17,011 nucleotides of DNA from Desulfovibrio sp. Dsv1 (GCA_000403945.1 APFI01000164.1:1-17011); one strand, 5' to 3'; shown: positions 1 through 7,925, counted from the stretch's first letter. Made by a program: numbers and translations. Notes: generated from the sequence alone by a model not told the origin.

Positions 1-104
1 AGGTTCAATCCGCTCCTCAATGTCCCGGTTTGGGCATCGGGAATCACTGCGGTATAAACCTTGCCGTAGCGTTTCGGCGGACGAGCTACGACGATTTTTT
101 CCAT
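1..104 (-). CDS. Partial unrecognised protein, N-terminal 34 codons
   Basis: A minus-strand reading frame begins with ATG at 104-102 and runs open off the left edge. The visible product starts MEKIVVARPPKRYGKV and continues with a stretch containing YTAVIPDAQTG. A GGGGA ribosome-binding site lies at a normal distance upstream of this ATG. The same frame is open further upstream to about 260, with other possible starts (GTG, and ATG near 212) that lack a ribosome-binding site, so the ATG at 104 is preferred. I do not recognise the family. The gene is divergent from the ribosomal operon. Most of it lies outside the window, so even its status as a real gene is only moderately supported. Confidence 0.35.
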   Translation of the reverse strand, partial: MEKIVVARPPKRYGKVYTAVIPDAQTGTLRSGLN

Positions 105-447
105 CTGCGCATCTTCCCCGCCCGCCTTTACTGACTCCACCGAAACAGCTTTCGTCCGCTTCTGTCTCACCTGAAAAACGATAACCTGGCAGAGCGGCAT
201 TTCGATGAACGCCGACAAGCCCGCCAGCGGCGCGCGGTGGCTTTGGCAACAAAAGGTTTTATCAATTCAGACTGTTGTCGCGAGCTTAACCCGCTTCGTC
301 TTTCGTGCTTAAGCTATCCCGGCCCATTCGGCATGGCTGGGACAGCCCCCTAATTATATGCAGACACCACCCCTTGCCTTGTCAAGCGATGCGCCGGTCT
401 GATTATAAATACGGCGTATTGCCCGCCGAAAAAATTTTTGAAAAGCC
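105..447. other. Intergenic region between divergent genes
   Basis: No convincing gene is seen here. A small inverted repeat, GGCTG/CAGCC, lies at 335-347. The sequence TTGTCAA around 379-385 reads as a -35-like hexamer on both strands: TTGTCA on plus, and a perfect TTGACA on minus. On plus it pairs with TATAAA at 404-409 (19-bp spacer). On minus it pairs with TATAAT at 358-353, but the 21-bp spacer is too long for a good promoter. The region probably holds the promoter of the left-hand minus-strand gene and perhaps a second, weaker promoter for the ribosomal operon. Confidence 0.4.
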
Positions 448-476
448 TTGACGCCAAGCTATCTTTCGACTAGGCT
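448..476 (+). promoter_or_regulatory. Probable main S10-operon promoter
   Basis: TTGACG at 448-453 and TAGGCT at 471-476 are separated by exactly 17 bp. The first matches the sigma70 -35 consensus in five of six positions. The -10 is a weaker match. An A/T tract at about 429-444 sits directly upstream of the -35, like the UP elements of strong ribosomal promoters. Transcription would start near 483, which gives a leader of about 530 nt before rpsJ. Motif reading only; no start site is mapped. Confidence 0.6.
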
Positions 477-1016
477 AACTCCCGCTTCAACGGATTCTTG
501 TCCAGCGAAGCATCCCTGGACGGCAGGGAAGGGCAGGTTGAGCCTGTCCTGCTGCGCCCGAAAGCGACCGGAGCCGACATGGCTCCTTTCCGTAACGGGT
601 TTTGACATTCGCAGGCGTTACCAAATGCCGGACAATGTCGAGCCGTTCCAGCCCGAGGACGGACCCCACGTAGGCCAGAGCCGGCGTGACCCGGGGCTGT
701 AAGGTGTTGGGGAGAATTCCCATTTGGTGACCCTGCGGGACCGCCGCGCCGCTGTTTTCATCAGCGACCAAGCTTGGGCTGCGCCGGGGAGCATCACACG
801 GATGATACCGGAATGCCCAAGCGTCCATCGTCTTCCGACTTCCTGATTTCAGGTGTGATGCGCGCGTTTCGCGCAGCCTCTTACGGCGCCTCGTTCCGTC
901 TGTCACTAGAGTGTGGTGGGCTTCGGGCCATGCTTCATGGTCTGCAAATGCTGTGAAGGAGCCCGCGTCGGGCCATGTGGCTGTGCGGGATGTTTTTTGC
1001 AAACGGAGTAGGCACA
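477..1016 (+). other. Long untranslated, hairpin-rich leader of rpsJ
   Basis: About 540 nt separate the promoter from the rpsJ start. I find no convincing gene: the open frames here have no recognisable product, and no tRNA, tmRNA, RNase P or SRP RNA signature is seen. Inverted repeats are frequent. They include GGAGCC/GGCTCC at 570-586; a 9-bp stem GCATCACAC (791-799) with GTGTGATGC (853-861); TGCGCG/CGCGCA at 859-875, which overlaps the previous stem; and a 7-bp hairpin at 926-942. The terminator-like hairpin at 962-998 is listed separately. E. coli has a shorter S10 leader that is controlled by L4 binding. Whether this leader works the same way cannot be told from sequence. Confidence 0.5.
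962..998 (+). promoter_or_regulatory. Terminator-like hairpin, candidate attenuator of rpsJ
   Basis: CCCGC (962-966) pairs with GCGGG (985-989) around an inner GCC/GGC stem (972-974 with 979-981). Three nucleotides later comes a run of six T (993-998), and the rpsJ ATG follows 18 nt beyond it. A competing hairpin, GCCCG/CGGGC, can form at 961-973. An intrinsic terminator this close upstream of a ribosomal operon fits attenuation control. The stem is short and interrupted, so it may be weak. Confidence 0.4.
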
Positions 1017-1334
1017 ATGACAACTGTTAGCAGTGATCGCATTCGGATCAAGCTCAAAGCCTACGATTACCGCATTCTGGATAAGGCCGTTGCGGAAATC
1101 GTGGATACGGCACGCAATACCGGTGCCGGTGTGGCTGGGCCCATTCCCCTGCCCACCAACATTTATAAGTACACCGTTCAGCGCTCCGTGCATGTGGACA
1201 AAAAGTCCCGTGAGCAGTTTGAAATGCGCATCCACAAGCGGCTTATGGATATCCTGGAACCCACGCAGCAGACCGTCGACGCGCTGGGCAAGCTCTCCTT
1301 GCCCGCTGGTGTGGACGTGGAAATCAAGCTTTAG
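1017..1334 (+). CDS. rpsJ: 30S ribosomal protein S10
   Basis: This is S10 (105 aa, the usual length), a small-subunit head protein that in many bacteria also acts as NusE in antitermination. The family features are clear: [16 protein letters not shown] at residues 9-24, GPIPLPT around residues 42-48, and [14 protein letters not shown] in the second half. ATG at 1017 is chosen because GGAG lies 8 nt upstream and the product then begins where S10 proteins normally begin. The frame stays open to 975, but that extension would add residues unlike S10. It is the first gene of the operon, behind the long leader, and rplC follows after 12 nt. Confidence 0.97.
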   Translation: MTTVSSDRIRIKLKAYDYRILDKAVAEIVDTARNTGAGVAGPIPLPTNIYKYTVQRSVHVDKKSREQFEMRIHKRLMDILEPTQQTVDALGKLSLPAGVDVEIKL

Positions 1335-1346
1335 CGAGAGGCAGTC

Positions 1347-1976
1347 ATGGCTGAGAAATTGGGAATTTTGGGTCGCAAGCTTGGTATGACCCGCATCTTC
1401 GCCGGTGACGGCACCGCCGTGGCCGTGACGGTTATTGAGGCCGGGCCCTGCCCCGTCACACAGGTCAAGACTGTGGGAAAGGACGGCTACAACGCTCTGC
1501 AGATTGCGCTGACCGATGCCAAGGAAAAGCATGTGGGCAAAGCCATGCGCGGCCACTTCGCCAAGGCCGGCGTCGGACTTTTCCGCCACACGCGCGAAAT
1601 CCGCCTTTCGGGCACGCCCGAGCAGCAGCCCGGCCAGCAGCTCACTGTGGATATCTTTGTCGTCGGCGAGGTGGTTAAGGTGACCAGCAAGAGTGTGGGC
1701 AAGGGCTACCAGGGCCGTATGCGCCGCTGGAATTTCGCTGGCTCCAAAGATACGCACGGCTGCGAAAAGGTGCACCGCAACAATGGTTCGGTAGGTAACA
1801 ACACCTTCCCCGGCCGCGTCTTCAAGGGGCGTAAGATGGCAGGCCATTGGGGCAATGAAACCGTGACGGAAATGGGCCTTCTGATCATGGGCGTGCGTCC
1901 CGAGGACAACGTCATCTTGGTCAAGGGTTCCGTGCCCGGCCCCAAGAGCGGGCTGGTGCTGATCCGCAAGCAGTAG
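1347..1976 (+). CDS. rplC: 50S ribosomal protein L3
   Basis: L3 (209 aa) binds near the 3' end of 23S rRNA, and its long loop approaches the peptidyl-transferase centre. The start ([13 protein letters not shown], residues 6-18), the central HFAKAG (70-75) and the loop [13 protein letters not shown] (158-170) mark it plainly. Where E. coli L3 has Gln150, the target of the PrmB methyltransferase, this protein has Thr153 (context GNNTFPG), so that modification should not occur here. A GAGAGG ribosome-binding site precedes the ATG. The rplD start lies 10 nt downstream. Confidence 0.97.
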   Translation: MAEKLGILGRKLGMTRIFAGDGTAVAVTVIEAGPCPVTQVKTVGKDGYNALQIALTDAKEKHVGKAMRGHFAKAGVGLFRHTREIRLSGTPEQQPGQQLTVDIFVVGEVVKVTSKSVGKGYQGRMRRWNFAGSKDTHGCEKVHRNNGSVGNNTFPGRVFKGRKMAGHWGNETVTEMGLLIMGVRPEDNVILVKGSVPGPKSGLVLIRKQ

Positions 1977-1986
1977 GGGAAGCAAC

Positions 1987-2622
1987 ATGGCTACCGTGAA
2001 AGTATATGACCAGAACAAGCAGGAAAGCGGCGAAGTGACGCTGGCTTCCGACGTGTTCGAAATCGAGGTGAGGCCCGAAATCCTCAATCTCGTGGTGCGC
2101 GCCCAGATGGCGGCCAAACGCGCGGGCACGCATAATGCCAAGACCCGGGCGTTCGTCTCCGGCGGCGGCGTCAAGCCTTGGAAGCAGAAGGGCACCGGTC
2201 GGGCGCGATCCGGCTCCAACCGCTCGCCCGTGTGGCGCGGCGGTGCCATCATTTTCGGACCCAGCCCGCGCGATTACGGCTTCAAGGTCAACAGCAAAGT
2301 GCGCGCTCTGGCCCTCAAGATGGCTCTGTCGAGTCGTCTGGCTGGCAAAAACCTGCTGGTGGTCAAGGACATTGAGCTGCCCGAAGCCAAAACCAAGCAT
2401 TTTGCCAAGGCGGCCGGAGTGCTCGGCCTTAGCAAGGCGCTCATCGTGGCACCCGAGGGCAACGAAACTCTGATCCGTTCGGCCCGCAACATCCCCGGCC
2501 TGACCCTGACCACGCCCGACCGCCTGAGTGTGCTGGAAGTCCTCAAGCACAAGCAGCTTGTGCTTCTGGAAAGGGCAGTGGAACCTGTTCATGCGCGTTT
2601 TGCCGGAAAGAAGGGGGCCTGA
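1987..2622 (+). CDS. rplD: 50S ribosomal protein L4
   Basis: L4 (211 aa) is an early 23S rRNA binder whose extended loop lines the peptide exit tunnel. In E. coli it also represses the S10 operon through the mRNA leader. The basic loop is recognisable at about residues 40-95, with KPWKQKGTGRARSGS and the PRDYGFKVN stretch. The C-terminal half has the conserved alpha/beta domain. Because this operon has a long leader with a possible attenuator, L4 autoregulation is plausible here but not shown. The stop TGA is followed one base later by the rplW ATG, which suggests translational coupling. Confidence 0.96.
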   Translation: MATVKVYDQNKQESGEVTLASDVFEIEVRPEILNLVVRAQMAAKRAGTHNAKTRAFVSGGGVKPWKQKGTGRARSGSNRSPVWRGGAIIFGPSPRDYGFKVNSKVRALALKMALSSRLAGKNLLVVKDIELPEAKTKHFAKAAGVLGLSKALIVAPEGNETLIRSARNIPGLTLTTPDRLSVLEVLKHKQLVLLERAVEPVHARFAGKKGA

Positions 2623-2623
2623 G

Positions 2624-2914
2624 ATGGAATCGACTCATGTTCTGCTCAAGCCCCTGCTGACGGAAAAAACGACCCTGCTCAAGGATGAGGCGCAACAGGT
2701 GGCTTTTTATGTCCACCCCAAAGCCAACAAGATTGAGATCAAGCATGCGGTGGAAAAGGCTTTTGACGTGAAAGTGGAAGCGGTCAACGTGGTGCGCCGC
2801 GTCCCTTCCGTGAGGGAGCGCCAGGGCCGCGTGGTGGGCCGCAAGCCCGGATGGAAGAAAGCGTATGTGACGCTGCGCCAGGGTGATAAAATCGAGTTCT
2901 TCGAGGGAGTGTAA
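2624..2914 (+). CDS. rplW: 50S ribosomal protein L23
   Basis: L23 (96 aa, normal length) sits at the mouth of the exit tunnel and is the docking site for trigger factor and signal recognition particle. The signature is [13 protein letters not shown] (residues 6-18) followed by [17 protein letters not shown]. The C-terminal half has the basic loop with [20 protein letters not shown] at 2624 is selected because it gives this standard N-terminus. The frame is open further upstream inside rplD, but that part is out-of-frame rplD sequence. rplB begins 2 nt after the stop. Confidence 0.96.
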   Translation: MESTHVLLKPLLTEKTTLLKDEAQQVAFYVHPKANKIEIKHAVEKAFDVKVEAVNVVRRVPSVRERQGRVVGRKPGWKKAYVTLRQGDKIEFFEGV

Positions 2915-2916
2915 TC

Positions 2917-3765
2917 ATGGCTGTCCGTAAGCTGAAACCGACCTCCGCGGGGCGTCGCTTCCAGACGGTTTCCGACTTTGAGGAAATCACCCGGACGCGC
3001 CCTGAGAAGTCGCTCACCGAGGGTCTGCCCAAGAAGGCCGGCCGCAACAACCGGGGCCGCGTCACCAGTCGCCGTCGCGGCGGTGGCGTCAAGCGACTGT
3101 ACCGTATCATTGACTTCAAGCGGGACAAGACCGGTATTGAAGCCACTGTGGCACACATTGAATATGATCCCAACCGTACGGCCCGTATCGCGCTGCTGCA
3201 CTATGCGGATGGCGAAAAGCGCTACATCCTTGCGCCCGTGGGTCTGAACCAGGGCGACGTGGTGATGAGCGGCGTCAACAAGCGCAGCGGCGAAAGCGCC
3301 GACATCAAACCCGGCAACGCGCTGGAAATGGCCCGCATCCCTGTGGGTACAGTGATCCACAATGTGGAGCTTTACCCCGGCAAAGGCGGTCAGCTCTGCC
3401 GCGCCGCCGGCACATATGCCCAGCTTGTGGCCAAGGAAGGCAAATACGCACTGCTGCGCCTGCCCTCGGGCGAAGTGCGCAAGGTGCTGGCATCCTGCGT
3501 GGCGACTGTGGGGCAAGTGGGCAACATCCACCACGAAAACATCTCGCTGGGCAAAGCCGGCCGCAACCGCTGGCTGGGCCGTCGCCCCCGGGTGCGCGGC
3601 GTGGCCATGAATCCCATTGACCATCCGCTGGGCGGCGGTGAAGGCAGAAGCTCTGGCGGCCGCCATCCTGTGTCGCCGTGGGGTATGTCCGCCAAGGGTT
3701 ATAAGACCCGTGACAAAAAGAAAGCCTCTTCCCGGCTGATCATCAAACGCCGCGGCCAGAAGTAG
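2917..3765 (+). CDS. rplB: 50S ribosomal protein L2
   Basis: L2 (282 aa, slightly longer than the common 273-277) is one of the most conserved large-subunit proteins and is needed for subunit joining and peptidyl transferase function. Visible hallmarks are [16 protein letters not shown] at 42-57, the OB-like core through about residue 200, and the signature [18 protein letters not shown] at 231-248. That signature contains His236, the counterpart of the functionally important His229 of E. coli. The C-terminus is strongly basic. The ribosome-binding site is GAGGGAG, inside the end of rplW. Confidence 0.97.
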   Translation: MAVRKLKPTSAGRRFQTVSDFEEITRTRPEKSLTEGLPKKAGRNNRGRVTSRRRGGGVKRLYRIIDFKRDKTGIEATVAHIEYDPNRTARIALLHYADGEKRYILAPVGLNQGDVVMSGVNKRSGESADIKPGNALEMARIPVGTVIHNVELYPGKGGQLCRAAGTYAQLVAKEGKYALLRLPSGEVRKVLASCVATVGQVGNIHHENISLGKAGRNRWLGRRPRVRGVAMNPIDHPLGGGEGRSSGGRHPVSPWGMSAKGYKTRDKKKASSRLIIKRRGQK

Positions 3766-3774
3766 GAGTAGATC

Positions 3775-4059
3775 ATGCCGAGATCATTGAAAAAAGGGCC
3801 GTTCGTGGACGGTCATTTGATGAAAAAGGTCGATAGCGCGGTGGCCAACAGCGACCGCCGCGTGCTCAAGACTTGGTCGCGCCGCTCGACCATCCTGCCG
3901 GAGATGGTGGGGCTGACTTTTGCGGTGCATAATGGCAAGAAATTTGTGCCGGTGTTCGTCACAGAAAATATGGTGGGTCACAAGCTGGGCGAGTTTTCGC
4001 CCACCCGCACCTTCCATGGGCACGCCGCCGACAAAAAGGCCAAGGCCGGCAAGAAGTAG
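3775..4059 (+). CDS. rpsS: 30S ribosomal protein S19
   Basis: S19 (94 aa) is a head protein that pairs with S13 and contacts the large subunit and A-site tRNA. The opening [17 protein letters not shown], the central [14 protein letters not shown] and the C-terminal block [15 protein letters not shown] are the classic S19 blocks. Start and length are standard. It lies 9 nt from rplB and 9 nt from rplV, consistent with co-translation in the S10 block. Confidence 0.97.
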   Translation: MPRSLKKGPFVDGHLMKKVDSAVANSDRRVLKTWSRRSTILPEMVGLTFAVHNGKKFVPVFVTENMVGHKLGEFSPTRTFHGHAADKKAKAGKK

Positions 4060-4068
4060 GGTAACATT

Positions 4069-4407
4069 ATGGAATCGAAAGCTATTGCGAAGTTCCAGCG
4101 CGTTTCGCCGCGCAAGACCCGGCTTGTGGCCAAGAACGTGCGGGGCCTCGGGGTTGAGGAAGCCATGAATCTTCTGCGCTTCACCCCCAACAAGCCCGCA
4201 GGCGTGCTCTTCGGCGTGCTCAAAAGCGCGCTGACCAATGCCTCGCAGCTGGGCGGCGTGGACGTGGATGCCATGGTGGTGAAGGAAATCGTGGTCAACG
4301 AGGGCCCTTCTTGGAAGCGCTTCATGCCCCGTGCTCAGGGCCGGGCCAGCAAGATTCACAAGCGCACCAGCCACATCACCGTCATACTCGCAGAAGGGCA
4401 GGAATAG
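4069..4407 (+). CDS. rplV: 50S ribosomal protein L22
   Basis: L22 (112 aa) stabilises all domains of 23S rRNA, and its beta hairpin lines the exit tunnel beside L4. The N-terminal VSPRKTRLVAKNVRG segment (residues 10-24) and the C-terminal hairpin FMPRAQGRASKIHKRTSH are clear. The hairpin tip is where macrolide resistance changes occur in other bacteria, and its sequence looks ordinary here. The rpsC start follows after 3 nt. Confidence 0.96.
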   Translation: MESKAIAKFQRVSPRKTRLVAKNVRGLGVEEAMNLLRFTPNKPAGVLFGVLKSALTNASQLGGVDVDAMVVKEIVVNEGPSWKRFMPRAQGRASKIHKRTSHITVILAEGQE

Positions 4408-4410
4408 GCT

Positions 4411-5052
4411 ATGGGTCAGAAAGTACATCCGTTCGGCTTCCGGCTTGGGTATAACAAGAACTGGCAGTCCCGCTGGTTCAGCAAGAAGGAATATCCTGCC
4501 TTTGTCTACGAAGACAGCAAGATCCGCGCGTTCGTCAAAAAACTCCTCTATCATGCAGGGCTTGCCAAGATCGAAATCGAACGCGCCGGCGGCAAAGTGC
4601 GCCTGATCCTTTCCACGGCCCGCCCCGGTATCGTCATCGGCCGTAAAGGCGTAGAAATTGAAAAATTGCGTGAGGATTTGCGCCAGAAATTCGGGCGCGA
4701 ATTCTCCCTGGAAGTGAATGAAATTCGCCGTCCCGAAGTGGATGCCCAGATTGTGGCCGAAAACATCGCCCAGCAGCTGGAGCGCCGCGTGGCCTTCCGG
4801 CGGGCCATGAAGCGCACCGTGTCCACGGCCCGCAAATTCGGCGGCGAAGGCATCAAGGTGACCTGCGCCGGCCGTCTGGCCGGGGCCGAAATCGCTCGTA
4901 CCGAATGGTACCGCGACGGCCGCGTGCCCTTGCAGACCCTGCGCGCCGACATTGACTACGGTTTTGCCGAGGCGCGTACCACCTATGGCATCATCGGTGT
5001 CAAAGTGTGGATCTACAAGGGTGAAATTCTTGACAAAGAGGTTGAACAATAA
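4411..5052 (+). CDS. rpsC: 30S ribosomal protein S3
   Basis: S3 (213 aa) forms part of the mRNA entry channel of the small subunit. The N-terminus [19 protein letters not shown] is canonical. The KH domain GxxG-type loop is visible as [14 protein letters not shown] near residues 70-84, and the C-terminal domain carries the [20 protein letters not shown] block. The TAA stop overlaps the rplP start codon by one base (TAATG), so translation of S3 and L16 should be coupled. Confidence 0.97.
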   Translation: MGQKVHPFGFRLGYNKNWQSRWFSKKEYPAFVYEDSKIRAFVKKLLYHAGLAKIEIERAGGKVRLILSTARPGIVIGRKGVEIEKLREDLRQKFGREFSLEVNEIRRPEVDAQIVAENIAQQLERRVAFRRAMKRTVSTARKFGGEGIKVTCAGRLAGAEIARTEWYRDGRVPLQTLRADIDYGFAEARTTYGIIGVKVWIYKGEILDKEVEQ

Positions 5053-5465
5053 TGTTTGCCCCCAAGAAAGTTAAATTCCGCAAATGGCAAAAAGGCCGTC
5101 TGCGCGGGCTGGCTACGCGCGGCGCCGCCATTGCCTTCGGCGATATCGGCCTGAAAGCCGTGCAGCACGGACATCTGTCCGGCCAGCAGATTGAGGCCGC
5201 CCGTATCGCCATGATGCGCCACATCAAGCGCGGCGGCAAAGTCTGGATCCGCATTTTCCCTGATCGTCCGGTCACCGCCAAACCTCTGGAAACCCGTCAG
5301 GGTTCCGGCAAGGGCGCCCCGGTGGGTTGGTGCGCTCCGGTCAAACCCGGCCGCGTGCTCTATGAAATCAAGGGTGTCAGCCTTGAACTGGCTCGCGAGG
5401 CGCTGACCCGCGCCGCGCACAAGCTGCCCGTCAAGACCGTGATCGTGGTGAGGGAGGGCTTTTAA
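5052..5465 (+). CDS. rplP: 50S ribosomal protein L16
   Basis: L16 (137 aa) shapes the aminoacyl-tRNA site of the large subunit. The N-terminal part [16 protein letters not shown], the centre [27 protein letters not shown] (in separate blocks around residues 58-85) and the [13 protein letters not shown] stretch identify it. The last is residue order GKGAPVGW in this protein. It is joined to its neighbours by single-base overlaps on both sides, TAATG with rpsC upstream and TAATG with rpmC downstream. Confidence 0.97.
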   Translation: MFAPKKVKFRKWQKGRLRGLATRGAAIAFGDIGLKAVQHGHLSGQQIEAARIAMMRHIKRGGKVWIRIFPDRPVTAKPLETRQGSGKGAPVGWCAPVKPGRVLYEIKGVSLELAREALTRAAHKLPVKTVIVVREGF

Positions 5466-5695
5466 TGGCTGCCAAGAAGAAAAATGACAGGGCCGTCCGC
5501 GACCCCGCCAAGGTTCTGCGCGATATGAGCGCGGAAGAGCTGCGCGGCAAGCTGGCCGAGCAACGGCAGGAACTGATGAACGCCCGCTTCAAGCATGCCG
5601 CAGCGCAGCTTGAAAAGACTTCCGAGCTGAAAGCCATGCGGAAGCATGTGGCGCGCATCAAGACCGTGTTGAACGAAAAAGAACAGAGGGCCTGA
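5465..5695 (+). CDS. rpmC: 50S ribosomal protein L29, basic N-terminal extension
   Basis: L29 (76 aa) sits at the tunnel exit next to L23. The core is two long helices, ending in the typical ARIKTVLNEKEQRA. Compared with E. coli L29 (63 aa), about 12 extra residues ([12 protein letters not shown]) precede the aligned region. The first ATG is preferred because GGGAGGG lies just upstream and the start overlaps the rplP stop. An internal ATG at 5525 lacks a ribosome-binding site and would cut into the conserved first helix. The extension is lysine/arginine rich and probably contacts rRNA (inference). Confidence 0.93.
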   Translation: MAAKKKNDRAVRDPAKVLRDMSAEELRGKLAEQRQELMNARFKHAAAQLEKTSELKAMRKHVARIKTVLNEKEQRA

Positions 5696-5697
5696 AA

Positions 5698-5961
5698 ATG
5701 CAAGCTCTGGAAGAACGCAAGGGCAGAACGCTGACCGGCATTGTGGTGAGCGACAAGAACGACAAAACCATTGTCGTGCGCGTTGAGACCTTGGTCAAGC
5801 ACCCTCTGCTCAAAAAGTATGTGAGGCGCCGCAAGAAGTTCACGGCTCATGATCCCATGAACGAATGCGGTATGGGCGACAAGGTCACAATTGTAGAGTT
5901 CCGCCCCATGTCGCGCAGCAAGCGCTGGCATCTGGTCTCCATCATTGAAAAAGCCGTGTAG
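5698..5961 (+). CDS. rpsQ: 30S ribosomal protein S17
   Basis: S17 (87 aa) is an OB-fold protein that binds 16S rRNA early in assembly. The blocks GRTLTGIVVSDKNDKTIVV (residues 10-28), HPLLKKYVRRRKKFTAHDP and the final RPMSRSKRWHLVSII are standard. The start follows rpmC after 2 nt. It closes the part that corresponds to the E. coli S10 operon. The following rplN begins only 9 nt later, so the S10 and spc blocks are probably one transcript here. Confidence 0.96.
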   Translation: MQALEERKGRTLTGIVVSDKNDKTIVVRVETLVKHPLLKKYVRRRKKFTAHDPMNECGMGDKVTIVEFRPMSRSKRWHLVSIIEKAV

Positions 5962-5970
5962 GGTAGTGCC

Positions 5971-6339
5971 ATGATCCAGGTAGAATCGACGCTTCAGGTG
6001 GCCGACAATTCCGGCGCCAAAAAGGTGGCCTGCATCAAGGTGCTGGGCGGTTCGCACCGCCGTTACGCCTCGGTGGGCGACATCATCATGGTTTCCGTCA
6101 AGGAAGCCATGCCCCACAGCAAGGTAAAAAAGGGCGACGTGATGAAGGCAGTCATCGTGCGCACTGCCAAGGAAGTGCGGCGCATGGACGGCAGCTACAT
6201 CAAGTTCGACGGCAATGCCGCCGTGCTGCTCTCCAATCAGGGCGAGCCGGTGGGGACCCGTATTTTCGGCCCTGTGGCCCGTGAGCTGCGCGCCCAGAAC
6301 TTTATGAAAATCATTTCCCTTGCCCCGGAAGTGCTTTAG
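5971..6339 (+). CDS. rplN: 50S ribosomal protein L14
   Basis: L14 (122 aa, exactly the common length) forms an intersubunit bridge and is contacted by the ribosome silencing factor RsfS in other bacteria. [19 protein letters not shown] at the N-terminus, the central [19 protein letters not shown] and [11 protein letters not shown] near the end leave no doubt. In E. coli this is the first gene of the spc operon. Here only 9 nt separate it from rpsQ, with no visible promoter or terminator between them. Confidence 0.97.
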   Translation: MIQVESTLQVADNSGAKKVACIKVLGGSHRRYASVGDIIMVSVKEAMPHSKVKKGDVMKAVIVRTAKEVRRMDGSYIKFDGNAAVLLSNQGEPVGTRIFGPVARELRAQNFMKIISLAPEVL

Positions 6340-6348
6340 GAGCTCGTC

Positions 6349-6681
6349 ATGAAAATGTATCGCATCCGCAAGGACGACAAGGTGATGGTGATCACCGGCA
6401 AGGACGCGGGCAAGATTGGCAAGGTGCTCAAAATCCTGCGCAAGAAGGATCGTGTGCTGGTGGAAAAGGCCAATATGGCCAAGCGCCACATGCGTCCCAA
6501 CCCCTATGCCCAGCGGCCCGGCGGCATCGTGGAAAAGGAAATGCCCATCCATGTCTCCAACGTCATGGTGGTCTGCTCGGCGTGCGGCAAAGCCACCAAG
6601 GTGGGCTATAAATACATCGAGTCCGAAGACAAGCAAAAGAAAGTGCGCTTCTGCAAAAAGTGCAACGAAGTCATGGAATAA
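6349..6681 (+). CDS. rplX: 50S ribosomal protein L24, zinc-ribbon form
   Basis: L24 (110 aa) nucleates assembly of the large subunit. The KOW motif is at about residues 8-35 ([19 protein letters not shown]), followed by KRHMRPN and the [16 protein letters not shown] block. The C-terminal part has two cysteine pairs, Cys76-Cys79 (CSAC) and Cys102-Cys105 (CKKC), which together form a probable zinc ribbon that E. coli L24 lacks. Such Cys4 forms occur in several other bacterial groups. It adds to the zinc-binding forms of S14, S4 and L36 in this operon. Confidence 0.96.
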   Translation: MKMYRIRKDDKVMVITGKDAGKIGKVLKILRKKDRVLVEKANMAKRHMRPNPYAQRPGGIVEKEMPIHVSNVMVVCSACGKATKVGYKYIESEDKQKKVRFCKKCNEVME

Positions 6682-6690
6682 GGTGATACG

Positions 6691-7230
6691 ATGACACGCC
6701 TTGAAAAGATATATAGAGAGAAAGTGATTCCGGTGTTGCAGAAGGAGTTCAGTTACACCTCTTCCATGCAGTTGCCAGGAATTGAAAAAATCTCTCTGAA
6801 CATCGGCCTTGGCATCGCCACTCAGAATAATAAGGTCATGGAAGAAGCGGTGGCGGAACTGACCGCTATTGCAGGCCAGAAAGCTGTGGTGACCCGTGCC
6901 AAGAAATCCATTGCCGCTTTCAAGCTGCGCGAAGGCATGCCCATCGGCGCCCGCGTCACCCTGCGCAAGGACCGCATGTGGGATTTTCTGGACAAGCTCA
7001 TGAACTTCGCCCTGCCCAGGGTGCGCGACTTTCGGGGTATTCCGGACCGAGGATTTGACGGTCGCGGCAATTTCACCTTGGGTATCAAGGAACACACCAT
7101 CTTTCCCGAGCTGGAAATCGACCATGTGGAAAATCCCAAGGGCATGAACATTACCATTGTTACTTCGGCGGCCACGGACAAGGAAGGCAAGTTTCTTCTG
7201 GACCAGTTGGGCATGCCGTTCCGTAAATAG
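6691..7230 (+). CDS. rplE: 50S ribosomal protein L5
   Basis: L5 (179 aa, standard) binds 5S rRNA in the central protuberance and contacts P-site tRNA. Key blocks are [13 protein letters not shown] (residues 29-41), [20 protein letters not shown] around the middle, then [18 protein letters not shown] and VRDFRGI. The C-terminus ends in the usual [19 protein letters not shown]. It is followed by rpsN after 11 nt, the order typical of the spc operon. Confidence 0.97.
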   Translation: MTRLEKIYREKVIPVLQKEFSYTSSMQLPGIEKISLNIGLGIATQNNKVMEEAVAELTAIAGQKAVVTRAKKSIAAFKLREGMPIGARVTLRKDRMWDFLDKLMNFALPRVRDFRGIPDRGFDGRGNFTLGIKEHTIFPELEIDHVENPKGMNITIVTSAATDKEGKFLLDQLGMPFRK

Positions 7231-7241
7231 GAGTCTGCCGT

Positions 7242-7427
7242 ATGTCCCGTACTTCGCTGGAAGTGAAGGCCAAACGTAAGCCCAAGTTCAGTGCGCGCGC
7301 GTATAACCGTTGCCCGCTCTGCGGTCGCTCCCGCGCCTTTTTGCGTCAGTTCGGCATCTGCCGTATCTGCTTCCGCAACATGGCCCTGCGCGGCGAACTG
7401 CCGGGCGTGCGCAAGTCGAGCTGGTAA
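7242..7427 (+). CDS. rpsN: 30S ribosomal protein S14, type Z (zinc-binding)
   Basis: This is the short zinc form of S14 (61 aa, often called rpsZ or rpsN1), not the roughly 100-aa zinc-free form of E. coli. The zinc ligands are Cys24 and Cys27 (CPLC) and Cys40 and Cys43 (CRIC). The C-terminus [11 protein letters not shown] is fully typical. Zinc-free paralogues are sometimes encoded elsewhere under Zur control, and none is seen in this window. The gene ends 107 nt before rpsH, the first long gap in the spc block, and a strong hairpin lies 8 nt after its stop. Confidence 0.96.
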   Translation: MSRTSLEVKAKRKPKFSARAYNRCPLCGRSRAFLRQFGICRICFRNMALRGELPGVRKSSW

Positions 7428-7434
7428 AGCATTT

Positions 7435-7503
7435 CCGGGCGCTGGCGCGTCCGGGCGGCGCGGCCTGATCCGTGCCTGTGGGAAGTGGCGGCATGGGGCC
7501 GTC
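7435..7503 (+). repeat. Two hairpins in the rpsN-rpsH spacer
   Basis: CCGGGCGC (7435-7442) pairs with GCGCGTCCGG to give an 8-bp stem with one G-T pair and a 4-nt loop (7435-7454). A second stem, GGCGGC (7487-7492) with GCCGTC (7498-7503), has 6 bp. Neither is followed by a T tract, so they are unlikely to be full terminators. They could be processing or pausing sites that adjust the ratio of upstream to downstream proteins. In E. coli the S8 regulatory site lies elsewhere, near the start of rplE. Confidence 0.45.
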
Positions 7504-7534
7504 AACCCCGCGTATAATCTCTCAGGAGCTTTCG

Positions 7535-7915
7535 ATGTTGACAGACCCCATTGCGGATATGCTGACCCGCATCCGCAACGCACATTTGGCCCTGCACAAG
7601 GAAGTGAATGTGCCGCGCTCGAAGATGAAGGAATCGTTAGCCGCCATCCTCAAGCAGGAAGGTTACGTCGAGGACGTGGCCATGGCCGGCAGTACCATCA
7701 CCATCACCCTCAAATATCTGAAGGGCAGACCCGTCATCTCGGGCCTGAAGCGCGTGAGCACCCCGGGCCGCCGGGTGTATGTGAATTCGCGTCAGATCCC
7801 CAAGGTGCAGAACGGCCTCGGCATTTGCATTCTGTCCACGTCCAGCGGCGTGCTGGACGGCATGACCGCCCACGAGAAGAAAGTGGGCGGTGAACTTCTG
7901 TGTGAAATCTGGTAG
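7535..7915 (+). CDS. rpsH: 30S ribosomal protein S8
   Basis: S8 (126 aa) binds the central domain of 16S rRNA and in E. coli represses the spc operon. The N-terminus DPIADMLTRIRNAHLA and the C-terminus with STSSGVLDGMTAHEKKVGGELLCEIW (split blocks) are standard. ATG at 7535 is chosen because it gives this normal start and has AGGAG 6 nt upstream. The frame is open back to 7472, but that would add residues with no S8 similarity. A perfect TATAAT lies 17 nt before the start and is treated as incidental. Confidence 0.96.
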   Translation: MLTDPIADMLTRIRNAHLALHKEVNVPRSKMKESLAAILKQEGYVEDVAMAGSTITITLKYLKGRPVISGLKRVSTPGRRVYVNSRQIPKVQNGLGICILSTSSGVLDGMTAHEKKVGGELLCEIW

Positions 7916-7925
7916 GCGGTGCGTT

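Noticed and set aside
2..11. GGTTCAATCC resembling a tRNA T-loop
   Set aside because: The flanks do not pair as a T-stem and no anticodon arm or acceptor end is found.
774..956. 60-codon plus-strand frame in the leader, a possible leader peptide
   Set aside because: No ribosome-binding site evident and no regulatory codon run or familiar sequence. Chance frame in GC-rich DNA.
487..1023. 178-codon minus-strand frame in the rpsJ leader
   Set aside because: No recognisable protein, no convincing ribosome-binding site, and it overlaps the leader and the rpsJ start. It may still be checked by transcript data.
5431..7125. 564-codon open frame on the minus strand (also long ones at 3784-5049, 2707-3666 and 906-2252)
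   Set aside because: They lie wholly antisense to well-recognised ribosomal protein genes, are rich in His/Ala/Gly as expected from mirrored GC-rich codons, and match no family. They are shadows.
7513..7518. Perfect TATAAT before rpsH
   Set aside because: No -35-like hexamer at 16-18 bp and no extended -10. Probably incidental, though a weak internal promoter cannot be excluded.
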